Source of the DNA: JBHOQX01 sp042408595 | GTDB taxonomy: Bacteria; Chloroflexota; Chloroflexia; Chloroflexales; Roseiflexaceae | DNA length: 29,115 nucleotides | Assembly: GCA_042408595.1 (NCBI GenBank) | Contig: JBHOQX010000062.1 | Coordinates: 1-29,115, forward strand | Direction of reading: 5' to 3' | Shown: positions 7,859-15,355 of the stretch, piece by piece | Position numbering within the stretch: the first letter of the stretch is position 1 | Layout of the letters: the number at the start of each line of letters is the position of its first letter | The notes under the pieces: model-generated | Database searches by the model: none | Told to the model about the DNA's origin: nothing | The model's input: only the letters and a program-made list of their open reading frames with translations | Made by a program: the position numbers and the translations under genes

Positions 7859-8554
7859 ATGAGCTACCCTCTGGTGATCACCGGCCTGGACCGGCTGCGC
7901 TGCGTGGTGGTCGGCGGGGGCGCCGTGGCCGAGCGGAAAGTGCGCGAGCTGCTGGCAGGGGGCGCGCGCCCAGTGGTCATCAGCCCGACGCTGACGGCAG
8001 CGCTGGCGGCCTGGCGCGACGCGGACGCGCTCACGCACCTGGCGCGGGGCTACGCCCCCGGCGACCTGGCGGGCGCGGCGCTGGCGATCGCGGCGACCGA
8101 CGACCGCGGCGTGAACGCCGCGGTCGCCGCCGAGGGGCTGGGGCGGGGAATCCTGGTGAACGTGGTGGACGACCCGGCGGCGGGGAACGTCCACACTCCG
8201 GCGGTGGTGCGGCGCGGCGACCTGCTGCTGACGGTCTCGACCGGCGGGGCCAGCCCGGCGCTGGCGGCACGCATCCGCGGCGAGCTGGCGCAGCGCTACG
8301 ACGGCGCCTACGCCCGGCTGCTGGCCTGGCTGCGCGAGCTACGCCACGGCCCGGCGCGCACGCTGACGCCCGCCGGGCGGCGGCGGCTCTGGCAACGGCT
8401 GACGAGCGACGACGTGCTGGCCTGGCTGCGCGCCGGCGACGACGCCCGGGCCACGGCCCTCGCCGAGGCTCAGATCGCTGCCCTGCGCGCCGGCACGGGC
8501 GGCGTCACGGAGCCGGCGGTTGGGTCTCCGGCCGCGCATCAGGACGCTTGCTAG
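7859..8554 (+). CDS. Precorrin-2 dehydrogenase / siroheme synthase N-terminal (Met8/SirC-like)
   Basis: A 231-aa protein that oxidises precorrin-2 to sirohydrochlorin with NAD. The dinucleotide-binding GGGAVAERK begins at Gly19. The family core NVVDDPAAGNVHTPA and STGGASPALAARIR are present. The C-terminal part is the helical dimerisation region. The methyltransferase and chelatase are separate downstream genes, unlike the fused CysG of enterobacteria. The start has no Shine-Dalgarno and lies 8 nt after the -10, which suggests leaderless translation. An in-frame TTG at 7832 falls in the promoter and is rejected. Divergent from the sulfite reductase operon, it supplies the siroheme cofactor. 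Confidence 0.9.
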   Translation: MSYPLVITGLDRLRCVVVGGGAVAERKVRELLAGGARPVVISPTLTAALAAWRDADALTHLARGYAPGDLAGAALAIAATDDRGVNAAVAAEGLGRGILVNVVDDPAAGNVHTPAVVRRGDLLLTVSTGGASPALAARIRGELAQRYDGAYARLLAWLRELRHGPARTLTPAGRRRLWQRLTSDDVLAWLRAGDDARATALAEAQIAALRAGTGGVTEPAVGSPAAHQDAC

Positions 8555-8557
8555 GGC

Positions 8558-8592
8558 AAATGCAGATTGCCGATTGTTGATTGCACATTGAT
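8558..8592 (+). repeat. Tandem heptamer repeat
   Basis: Four clear 7-bp units start at 8565 (GATTGCC, then GATTGTT and two more), with a weaker fifth unit at 8558-8564. They fill most of the 77-bp gap between the dehydrogenase and methyltransferase genes. The same heptamer style is seen at 1012, 12504, 19690 and 28223. Confidence 0.55.
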
Positions 8593-8631
8593 GTATGGGC
8601 GCCACGACACGACCAACAAGGTAGAACCACG

Positions 8632-9483
8632 ATGGCACACAACGGTCTGGTATCATTGGTAGGCGCCGGGCCGGGTGACCCGGAACTGCTGACGCTCAAG
8701 GGGCTGCGGCGGCTGCGCGCCGCCGACGTGGTGGTCTACGACGCGCTGATCGACACGGCGCTGCTGCGTGAGTGCCGCCCGGACGCCGAGTTGATCTATG
8801 TCGGCAAGCGAGCCGGCCAGCACTGTGCCGCCCAGGCCGAGATCAACGCGCTGCTGGTGGACCGGGCGCGGGCCGGCCGCCGCGTGGTGCGCCTTAAAGG
8901 GGGCGATCCGTTCGTCTTCGGGCGCGGCGGCGAGGAGGCCGAGGCTCTGGCGGCCGCCGGCATCCCCTGGGAGGTGGTGCCCGGTGTGAGCGCGGCGGTC
9001 GGCGTGCCGGCCTACGCCGGCATCCCGGTGACCCATCGCGGCATGGCGGCGTCGTTCGCCGTCGTCACCGGGCACGAGGACCCGCAGCGCACAGCGAGCC
9101 GGGTCAACTGGCCAGCGCTGGCGCAGGGGGTCGATACGCTGGTGGTGCTCATGGGGCTCAGCCGGCTCCCAACGATCACGGCGCAACTGATCGCCCATGG
9201 CCGCCCGCCGGAGACGCCGGCCGCGGTGATCCAGGCCGGCACAATGGGGAGTCAGGCGGCGGTCACTGGCACCCTGGCGACGATCGCGGACGATGCGGCC
9301 CGGGCCGGGCTGGAGTCGCCGGCGACGCTGGTGGTGGGCGAGGTGGTGCGCTTGCGCGGCCAGCTGCGCTGGTTCGAGCCCGATCTGGCCGGCGAGCCGC
9401 TGGACCTGCCGAACGCGCACCTCCAGTTGGAATCCGCCCGTAGCGGGGCGGGGGCGGTGCCGCTTGTAGCAGAGGCGGTCTGA
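8632..9483 (+). CDS. cobA: Uroporphyrinogen-III C-methyltransferase
   Basis: A 283-aa SAM-dependent enzyme that methylates uroporphyrinogen III at C2 and C7 to give precorrin-2. The N-terminal glycine-rich motif VGAGPGDPELLT is at about 10-21. LKGGDPFVFGRGGEE and the VPGVSAAVGVPAYAGIPVTHRG block follow. These are the standard tetrapyrrole methylase signatures. The ATG at 8632 agrees with the family start, but the upstream AAGG is weak. It lies 77 bp after the dehydrogenase and 2 bp before the chelatase, so the three are one operon. A C-terminal tail of about 30 residues extends past the usual end. Confidence 0.95.
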   Translation: MAHNGLVSLVGAGPGDPELLTLKGLRRLRAADVVVYDALIDTALLRECRPDAELIYVGKRAGQHCAAQAEINALLVDRARAGRRVVRLKGGDPFVFGRGGEEAEALAAAGIPWEVVPGVSAAVGVPAYAGIPVTHRGMAASFAVVTGHEDPQRTASRVNWPALAQGVDTLVVLMGLSRLPTITAQLIAHGRPPETPAAVIQAGTMGSQAAVTGTLATIADDAARAGLESPATLVVGEVVRLRGQLRWFEPDLAGEPLDLPNAHLQLESARSGAGAVPLVAEAV

Positions 9484-9485
9484 GC

Positions 9486-10232
9486 ATGCGCGCTGTGGTT
9501 CTGATCGGGCACGGGAGCCTGCGGCCCGGGGCGGGGGCCGCGATGATCCGCCTGGCGGCCCGCGTGCGCGCCGCCGGGGTCGCGCCGATCGTAGAGGCCG
9601 GGTTCCTCAATTACAGCCGGCCCACGTTCGCCCAGGCGCTGGCGCGCTGTGTCGCGCGCGGTGCGACCGAGGTCGTCATCCAGCCGTACTTTCTGATAGC
9701 TGGCGTGTTTGCGAACGACGACCTGCCGCGGCTGGCCGCCGCGTGGGAGGCTGCGCACCCCGGCATCCGGCTGCGGCTGGCCGCGCCGCTCGGCGATCAT
9801 CCGGCGCTGGCCGGGCTGGTGCTGAAGCGCGCCGCCGAAGCTACCGCGGGCGGGCCGGCCGGGGCGCGCGGGCTGGCGCTCATGGCACACGGCAGCCCCG
9901 ACCCGGCGGCCAACGGTCCGGTGCACGCTGTCGCCCGGCGGGTCGCGGCGAGCGGCCAGTACCAGGCGGTGGCCGTCGGCTTCATGGACCTCAACGAGCC
10001 GCGCATTCCCGCGGCGATCGCAGCGCTCGTCGGCCAGGGCATGCGGCAGGTGGTCGCCGTGCCGTACTTTCTCCAACTCGGCGGCCACGTCGCTGAGGAC
10101 CTGCCCCGGATCATCGGCCAGGCGCAGCAGCGGCATCCCGAGGTGCCGATCGTGCTGGCCGGGCACCTCGGCTACGACCCGCTGCTGGCCGCGGTGATCG
10201 CCGACCGGGCGACGGCGGCCAGCGCTGGGTGA
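9486..10232 (+). CDS. Sirohydrochlorin chelatase, two-domain CbiX/SirB-like
   Basis: A 248-aa protein with two CbiX-type domains in tandem. Each begins with a beta-strand and a HGS motif: His9 in LIGHGS and His135 in MAHGSPDP. Each also has a PYFL segment with a following acidic or His-rich helix. Sirohydrochlorin ferrochelatases insert Fe2+ to finish siroheme; CbiX relatives insert Co2+ for cobalamin. Siroheme is inferred here because the neighbours are the precorrin-2 genes and sulfite reductase. It starts 2 bp after cobA, so translational coupling is likely. It is the last gene of the operon. Confidence 0.85.
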   Translation: MRAVVLIGHGSLRPGAGAAMIRLAARVRAAGVAPIVEAGFLNYSRPTFAQALARCVARGATEVVIQPYFLIAGVFANDDLPRLAAAWEAAHPGIRLRLAAPLGDHPALAGLVLKRAAEATAGGPAGARGLALMAHGSPDPAANGPVHAVARRVAASGQYQAVAVGFMDLNEPRIPAAIAALVGQGMRQVVAVPYFLQLGGHVAEDLPRIIGQAQQRHPEVPIVLAGHLGYDPLLAAVIADRATAASAG

Positions 10233-10262
10233 TTGGCGCGCCGGCCACGAACGCTGCCGTGC

Positions 10263-10286
10263 GGCGCAGAGCGCATGCCCTGCGCC
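10263..10286. terminator. Hairpin between convergent genes
   Basis: A perfect 7-bp stem, GGCGCAG (10263-10269) with CTGCGCC (10280-10286), and a 10-nt loop, lies in the gap between convergent genes. It has no T-tract, so intrinsic termination is uncertain. Confidence 0.3.
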
Positions 10287-10326
10287 ACACAATCCGCTAC
10301 GGCGGCCCAACCGGGGTCGAACGGCG

Positions 10327-11064
10327 TTACAGTGACGCCGTCGGGGTCGGAGCCGGCTGGTCAGGCTTCACCGTCAGGCCGGGGCGATTCAGCTGCTCTC
10401 GCGCCCGCTCCAGCCACCGTGCCAGGCGCGCCTCGCCCTGCTTGCGCAGCTCGGCGATGATATCGTCCGCCGTCTTGCCCTTGTCCTGGGCGATCTGCGC
10501 CAGGCTCTTGCCGGCCCGCAGCTCCTGCCGCACCTGCTCCGGCGTCAGCCCGGTCACCGTGGCCGTGGCCTGCACCAGCGCCGCGCGGCCGAGCAGCCGC
10601 GCCCGCCCGGCGGCCCGCCCGCCGAGCCGCGCCCCGAGCGTCGTGTCGGCGACGACCGGGGGCGCGTCCTGGTCGAAGCGCTGCAGCAGCGCATCGGCGC
10701 GGGCCTGGGTGAGCCTGCCGCTCTTCACCGCCGCGTCGAGTCGCTGCTGCAGCGCCGTGCGCGCCGCGCTCGTGACCTCGGCCGCGGTCTTGCCCTTCTC
10801 CTGGGCGATCTGCGCCAGGCTCTTGCCGGTCCGCAGCTCGGCAAGGACATCCGATGGCTGCATGCCGGTCACGTCGGCGGTCGCTTTGATGAGCAGGCTG
10901 GCCACGCCGGCGCCACGCCAGCCGCGGGCGCCCTTGTCCTGCCCGGCGGCCGGCGCGCTCGCCGCTGGCGTGGCGCCCGCGGCCGCAGCACGCTCCGCAT
11001 AGACCGCACCGCCGGCGAGCGCCAGAGCAGCGGCCAGCACTCCAATTGCGATCTTGAGTCTCAT
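10327..11064 (-). CDS. Secreted protein with two GKSLAQIAQ-type helical repeats, function unknown
   Basis: A 245-aa protein with a signal peptide (Arg/Lys start, hydrophobic core about residues 5-20, Ala-rich cleavage region). Two related helical units follow at about 61-130 and 166-222. Each contains TG(M/L)xPxxV, then ELRxGKSLAQIAQxKGKTA and a charged helix. The C-terminus is Pro/Thr-rich. The start at 11064 has GAGG 8 nt upstream; a frame extension to 11190 is unlikely because the signal peptide would become internal. This repeat recurs in secreted proteins of high-GC bacteria, but I know of no assigned function. It is convergent with the siroheme operon. Confidence 0.7.
   Translation of the reverse strand: MRLKIAIGVLAAALALAGGAVYAERAAAAGATPAASAPAAGQDKGARGWRGAGVASLLIKATADVTGMQPSDVLAELRTGKSLAQIAQEKGKTAAEVTSAARTALQQRLDAAVKSGRLTQARADALLQRFDQDAPPVVADTTLGARLGGRAAGRARLLGRAALVQATATVTGLTPEQVRQELRAGKSLAQIAQDKGKTADDIIAELRKQGEARLARWLERAREQLNRPGLTVKPDQPAPTPTASL
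10472..10524 (-). repeat. Intragenic direct repeat, copy 1
   Basis: A 53-nt segment matches 10787-10839 at 51 of 53 positions by eye. It encodes the second ELRxGKSLAQIAQ unit of the secreted protein. Confidence 0.8.
10787..10839 (-). repeat. Intragenic direct repeat, copy 2
   Basis: Partner of 10472-10524, offset by 315 bp (105 codons). It encodes the first ELRxGKSLAQIAQ unit. The flanking repeat sequence is much more diverged than this core. Confidence 0.8.
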
Positions 11065-11216
11065 GGCGATATCCTCAGCGTAATGGTCGTGCCCGCCCGA
11101 CGCGGACACGTCGTATGGCATGCTGATCCTAGCCAGCGGGTGTGAAGATCGTATGAAGGAATGGTGGAGATGCGCAGACCGGCGGGGCACGCCGGACGAT
11201 ACGCGCCAGCGGACGT

Positions 11217-11621
11217 CTACCGCAGGCGGGCGAGCAGTTCGCTGCGCTCGACACGCACGCCATCGGGCAGACGGCCGGCCGGCACTTCGTCGGCTTCGGG
11301 AACGAGCACGACTGCAGCGATCCGGGAGTCGCGGGCGAGCAGCAGCAGCAGATGCGCCAGCCCGAGCCGGCGGAGGCGGGGGGTCCGCTCGCCCGGCGCG
11401 AGGGAGCGCTGCGCGAAGGCCAGCGCAGCGTCGGGCTCAGCGAAAGCGAGGATCGTCCGTGGGCGGCCAGTGCCGCCGCCGCCGGCACCACCGCCCTGGC
11501 GAAAGACGTAGAACCAGCGCCCGCCGGCGCGCGTCGCCAGGTCATCCACGAACGCACCGACCCGCATCGCGTCCGCGCCGCATGCCGCGGCCAGCGCCGC
11601 GATCACCGCTCCGTCGGCCAC
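11217..11621 (-). CDS. Hypothetical 134-aa protein coupled to the LGFP-like membrane protein
   Basis: A small cytoplasmic protein with no signal peptide. It starts with a GTG at 11621, 5 nt after the stop codon of the gene at 11627-12475, so translational coupling is likely. The frame is open much further upstream (to 12026), but that part is a shadow of the neighbour. Visible features are a WFYVFRQ segment, a Gly-rich loop, TILAFAEPDAALAFAQ, and a Leu-rich helix before VVLVPEADEVPAG. The pattern faintly recalls SseB-like domains, but I cannot assign a family. Confidence 0.55.
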   Translation of the reverse strand: MADGAVIAALAAACGADAMRVGAFVDDLATRAGGRWFYVFRQGGGAGGGGTGRPRTILAFAEPDAALAFAQRSLAPGERTPRLRRLGLAHLLLLLARDSRIAAVVLVPEADEVPAGRLPDGVRVERSELLARLR

Positions 11622-11626
11622 GGCGG

Positions 11627-12475
11627 TTAGCGCTGGGGCGTGCGGCCCTGGTTGAGATACAGCGCGGCGCCCAACCGGCCAAGCTGCACCTCGTAGGGCG
11701 TGCCGGCGTACTCCGGCCAGTATTCCATGCGGGCCCGCTGGAAGTACTGGACGGTGTGGAGCTTGCCGTCCGACAGCACCTCCTGCCGCTCGCCGCTGAT
11801 CGGATAGCCGAAGTTGATCATGCCGCCGCGCGTGTTCCAGAAGTTCAGGAACGCATTCGCCACACCATAGCCGGTCTGCGGGAAGTAGCGCGCCGTCGGC
11901 GTGCTGGTGAACGGCGGCGTCTTGGCGAAGACCTGCCCGGCGGTGTATTCGACACCGACCAGCCCGCCCTGCACCTGGTCGCCCGCCAGCTCCGGCCACC
12001 ACTCCAGCCGCCCGCGCTCGAACCACTGCGCCACCCGCCCGTTGTAGCTCACCTCCGGGCTGATCGCCTTGCCGAAGATCGGCTCGCCGCCGCAGCCCTC
12101 ATAATGGTCGGCAAAGCGCGCGCTGACCGGGTAGATCTGCACCGGCGCGAGCAGCACCGCCTGCTGCACCGCGGGCACACGGGTCGGGGCCGCCGGTGCC
12201 GGGTTGAACGACTGCGCCACGACCACCGGCGCCGCCTTTGGGCCGAACAACTCCTGCCGCGTCGGGATCGAGATAATCCCCTCGTAACCGCGGGCGATGG
12301 CCAGCAGCAGCAGCACGAGCAGCAGCAGAAACAGCTGCACGATCACGCTGATCACGCTCCGCCGCGAACGGGCCGGGTCGTTCAGCGCCTCCACGATCAT
12401 GCGGCGCGTGTCGCGAAACCCCCGGCCGCGAATCGTCGTAGCGGTAGTTGGGCGAGTAGTGGAGTTGTCGCTCAT
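11627..12475 (-). CDS. Single-pass membrane protein with extracytoplasmic LGFP-like repeats
   Basis: A 282-aa protein. Residues 1-40 are Thr/Arg-rich and cytoplasmic, 41-61 form one Leu-rich transmembrane helix, and the rest is extracytoplasmic after a Pro/Ala linker. Two related repeat elements are visible: QWFERGRLEWWPE at 150-162, and NFGYPISGER at 221-230 followed by QYFQRARMEYWPE at 243-255. These aromatic motifs resemble LGFP-type cell-surface repeats common in Chloroflexota proteins. The start has GAGG 6 nt upstream. It lies between the HIT gene and the 134-aa gene, all on the minus strand with short gaps. A cell-envelope binding role is inferred only. Confidence 0.7.
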   Translation of the reverse strand: MSDNSTTRPTTATTIRGRGFRDTRRMIVEALNDPARSRRSVISVIVQLFLLLLVLLLLAIARGYEGIISIPTRQELFGPKAAPVVVAQSFNPAPAAPTRVPAVQQAVLLAPVQIYPVSARFADHYEGCGGEPIFGKAISPEVSYNGRVAQWFERGRLEWWPELAGDQVQGGLVGVEYTAGQVFAKTPPFTSTPTARYFPQTGYGVANAFLNFWNTRGGMINFGYPISGERQEVLSDGKLHTVQYFQRARMEYWPEYAGTPYEVQLGRLGAALYLNQGRTPQR

Positions 12476-12503
12476 CGGCTGCCTCGTCCGATCGGGGACA
12501 GTG

Positions 12504-12531
12504 GAAACGAGAGATTGGAGATAGGCGTTTC
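12504..12531. repeat. Heptamer units inside a small inverted repeat
   Basis: Four 7-bp units run from 12504 to 12531; the middle two are GAGATTG and GAGATAG. The outer units carry an inverted pair, GAAACG (12504-12509) and CGTTTC (12526-12531). The array sits in the gap downstream of the HIT gene and overlaps its stop codon. Confidence 0.4.
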
Positions 12532-12970
12532 AGCCCCCTGATGTCGAATCGTTATCTTCGGTAGCGAGCGCCCGGCGAATCTGCGCCGCGACCGCCTCCA
12601 GTTCCTCTGGCGTTGCCGGCTGCGGCCGCCAGGGATGCAGCACACCATCGCCCTGCCAGCGCGGAATGAGGTGTACATGATAGTGGAAGACCGACTGCCC
12701 GGATGCCGCTCCGTTGTTCTGCAAGATGTTCAACCCATCCGGCTTCAGCGCAGCACGGATGGCATGGGCAAGGCGCTGCGCCGTCAGCGCCACCGCGGCC
12801 ACCAGCTCCGGCGGCATCGTCCAGATATCCGGGTACTCGTCCTTCGGGACGACCAGCACGTGCCCGCGCGACGCCGGGTTGATATCCAAAAACGCCAGCG
12901 TTCGCGCATCCTCATACACTTTCGTGGCCGGGATCTCGCCACTCACGATCCGGCTGAAAATGCTTGGCAT
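12530..12970 (-). CDS. HIT family hydrolase (histidine triad nucleotide-binding protein)
   Basis: A 146-aa protein of normal HIT length. The N-terminal IFSRIVSGEIPATKVYED and AFLDINPASRGHVLVVPK are typical of the HinT branch. The histidine triad HYHVH is at 96-100, with His98 or His100 as the usual nucleophile site, followed by LIPRW. HinT-like enzymes hydrolyse purine nucleoside phosphoramidates and related AMP conjugates; the substrate here is unknown. A GGAGG lies 12 nt before the ATG, which is longer than usual. It follows polX by 107 bp, with a strong hairpin between. Confidence 0.92.
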   Translation of the reverse strand: MPSIFSRIVSGEIPATKVYEDARTLAFLDINPASRGHVLVVPKDEYPDIWTMPPELVAAVALTAQRLAHAIRAALKPDGLNILQNNGAASGQSVFHYHVHLIPRWQGDGVLHPWRPQPATPEELEAVAAQIRRALATEDNDSTSGG

Positions 12971-12992
12971 ATCGTTCGCACCCCTCCGATTC

Positions 12993-13042
12993 GATTGGGG
13001 TGAGGGGGCGGAGGCCGGCGGGCGCCGCCCCCCTCACCAATC
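12993..13042. terminator. Long GC-rich hairpin between polX and the HIT gene
   Basis: 12993-13011 and 13025-13042 pair over about 17 bp with small bulges. It is not followed by a T-tract on either strand, so it may be an extragenic palindrome or a factor-assisted terminator of polX. Confidence 0.4.
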
Positions 13043-13077
13043 GTCTCCGGTCTCCTCCGGCGTCGCAGGCACGGTCA

Positions 13078-14829
13078 CTACGCCTTTCGTCCCTCCGCCA
13101 GCAGTCGCTCGATCGACCAGGTGTTCGCCACGCGCGCCGCGTCGGCCCAGCCGCGCCGCGCGGTGAGCACGCCCAGCTCGATCCACGCCAGATTGTCCGG
13201 GTGATGCGAGTCGCTGTTGATGACGACCTGCGCGCCAAGCTCCAGCACGCGCCGTACCGCTGCCGCGTCCAGGTCGAGCCGGTCGGGGCCGCTGTTGACC
13301 TCCAGCAGCGTGCCGGTCTCCGCCGCGGCTCGCCCGATCGCATCCAGATCGACCTCCGCCCCCTCGCGGCTGTTGAGCAGCCGCCCGGTCGGGTGGCCGA
13401 TCACATCCACATGCGGGTCGCGGATAGCGCGCAGCAGGCGCTCGGTCGCCTGGGGCGGCGGCTGGCGCAGGCTGGCGTGCGGCGAGGCGACGACGATCTC
13501 CAGTTCGGCCAGCACGTCATCCGGCAGCGCCAGGCCGCCATCCGGGGTGATATCCACCTCCACGCCGCGCAGCACGCGGAACGGCACGCCCGCGGCGCGG
13601 TACTCGTCGTTCAGCGCGGCGATCTCCGCCGCCTGCGCCCGCAGCCGGTCGGCGTCCAGGCCGCGGGTGATCCCGAGGTAGGCGCTGTGGTCGGTGATGG
13701 CGATGTACTCGTAGCCGCGCGCCCGCGCTGCCTCGGCCATCTCACGGATGCTCGCCTTGCCGTCGCTCCAGGTGCTGTGCATGTGCAGATCGCCGCGCAG
13801 GTCGCCCAGTTCGACCAGGCGCGGCAGGGTGCCGGCGCGCGCCGCCTCGAACTCGCCGCTGTCCTCGCGCAGCTCCGGCGGGATCCACGGCAGCCCGACC
13901 GCCGCGTACACCTCCTCCTCCGTCGCGCAGGGGGTGACCGTGCCATCGGGTCGGCGGAAGCCGTGCTCGCTGAAGCTCAGGCCGCGCTCCAGCGCCAGTT
14001 CGCGGAAGCGAATGTTGTGCGCCTTGCCGCCGGTGAAGTGTTGCAGCGCCGACCCCCACATCGCCGGCGGGACGGCCAGCAGGTCGGCCTGGAAGCCGTT
14101 GTGCAAATAGACCGTCGCCTTCTCGTCGCCAGAGGACTCGACGCGGGCGACCAGCGGCAGCGCCGTGAAGGCATGCACCACGGCCGCCGGATCGTCCGCC
14201 GCGGCCAGCAGGTCGAGATCGCCGATCGTCGGGCGGGCGCGGCGCAGGCTGCCGGTATAGGTGGCCTGCCGCACGCCGGGCGCGGCATCCTGCAGCGCGG
14301 CGATCAGGCTGCGGGCGGCGCGCAGCGCATCGAACAGGAGGCGGCGCTGTTCGCCCGCGCCGGCTGCCGCCAGCCCGTGGCGGATGCTCTCCACGCCCTT
14401 CGGGCCAAAACCTTTCGCCCTGGCGAGCCGGCCATCTTCAACCGCGGCACGCAGGTCGTCCAGGCTGGTGATACCGAGCTCGTGGTACAGCCGGGCAGCG
14501 GTGCGCGGCCCGACGTTCGGCACGCGCAGTAGCTCGCGCACACCCGGCGGCACCCGAGACGTCAGCCGTTCGTAATACTCCAGCCGGCCCGTATCGAGCA
14601 GCTCGACGATCTTCTCCGCGATCGCCTTGCCGACGCCGGGGATGCCCGCCAGCTCGCCGCGCTCGCGATAGACCGCCAGCGGCGCGGGCAGGTCCTGAAT
14701 CGCGTCGCCGGCGCGGCGGTAGGCCTGGGCGCGAAAGCGGTCCTCGCCCAGAATCTCCATCGTCTCGGCGATGGCGTGGAAGACATCCGCGATGTCGCGG
14801 TTGGTCAGCTGCGAAGCCATTCGTGCCAT
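13078..14829 (-). CDS. polX: DNA polymerase/3'-5' exonuclease PolX
   Basis: A 583-aa family X polymerase with a C-terminal PHP domain, of normal length. Order: an 8-kDa-like domain with helix-hairpin-helix motifs GIPGVGKA (62-69) and VPNVGPRTA (103-111); a palm with catalytic GDLD (Asp204, Asp206) and a third Asp249; then a PHP domain from about 345 with HMHSTWSDG (349-357), TDHS (379-382), a later HPTGR and NSDSHH. It is expected to fill gaps in base-excision repair and to have nuclease activity from the PHP domain. A second ATG at 14820 is also possible. A promoter with TGC-TATAAT lies about 25 bp upstream of the ATG. Confidence 0.95.
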   Translation of the reverse strand: MARMASQLTNRDIADVFHAIAETMEILGEDRFRAQAYRRAGDAIQDLPAPLAVYRERGELAGIPGVGKAIAEKIVELLDTGRLEYYERLTSRVPPGVRELLRVPNVGPRTAARLYHELGITSLDDLRAAVEDGRLARAKGFGPKGVESIRHGLAAAGAGEQRRLLFDALRAARSLIAALQDAAPGVRQATYTGSLRRARPTIGDLDLLAAADDPAAVVHAFTALPLVARVESSGDEKATVYLHNGFQADLLAVPPAMWGSALQHFTGGKAHNIRFRELALERGLSFSEHGFRRPDGTVTPCATEEEVYAAVGLPWIPPELREDSGEFEAARAGTLPRLVELGDLRGDLHMHSTWSDGKASIREMAEAARARGYEYIAITDHSAYLGITRGLDADRLRAQAAEIAALNDEYRAAGVPFRVLRGVEVDITPDGGLALPDDVLAELEIVVASPHASLRQPPPQATERLLRAIRDPHVDVIGHPTGRLLNSREGAEVDLDAIGRAAAETGTLLEVNSGPDRLDLDAAAVRRVLELGAQVVINSDSHHPDNLAWIELGVLTARRGWADAARVANTWSIERLLAEGRKA

Positions 14830-14854
14830 GTGTAAACCGTTTCGCCCGGAATGT

Positions 14855-14863
14855 ATTATAGCA
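14855..14863 (-). promoter_or_regulatory. Extended -10 promoter of polX
   Basis: On the minus strand TGC precedes a perfect TATAAT (14860-14855). There is no good -35. The leader is about 20 nt. Confidence 0.5.
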
Positions 14864-14976
14864 CGGCAAGCAAGCGCCCCAGGCTGTAGACAGATGCTGT
14901 TGCATACGCCGGAAATGTTTTAGCTATGTTCTGTTTGGGACGCCGGAATGCGCGCCAAGCCAAAGAGAGCGACTCG

Positions 14977-15340
14977 ATGGATTTTCGACGTCGGGCGGCG
15001 CGGGCCATGGCGGCGTAGGCCGACCATCCGACCCACGACGCCTTCCTCGGGCGGTCCGGCGTCGCCCGGCTGGAGCCTTCGAGCGTCAACTGGTTCGCGC
15101 TGCCGAAGGGTCAGGCGATACCCTGCGGCATCTGCGTGCCACAGACGGAGCACCCGCACGCACGGCTTACGCTTCGCGAATGCCTCGGACGCGGCGCCGC
15201 AGGAGAGCCTGGCGCTGTTCGATCCCACGATCTCCGCGCCGCCGGTGGAGGGGTTCCGCACCGCTGCGCGGTTCCGGTGCCCACACACAACAGAGGTGTG
15301 GCGGGCACACGATCCGCCACACCCTCCCGTGCCGCCTATG
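14977..15340 (+). pseudogene. Probable decayed coding fragment, family unknown
   Basis: This part of the 525-bp gap between polX and the efflux gene has codon-like composition but no intact gene. One frame gives MDFRRRAARAMAA, then a TAG, then a protein-like stretch including NWFALPKGQAIPCGIC. From about 15175 the protein-like reading shifts to the next frame (ESLALFDPTISAPPVEGF). One stop plus one frameshift would make this a relic. I recognise no family, and chance coding bias in high-GC DNA is a real alternative. Confidence 0.3.
15295..15323. terminator. Hairpin downstream of efflux gene
   Basis: A perfect 10-bp inverted repeat (GGTGTGGCGG at 15295-15304, CCGCCACACC at 15314-15323) with a 9-nt loop lies 33 bp past the efflux gene stop. 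It has no T-tract. The left arm resembles the hairpin at 18051. Confidence 0.4.
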
Positions 15341-15355
15341 ACGACGGACCGCTGG

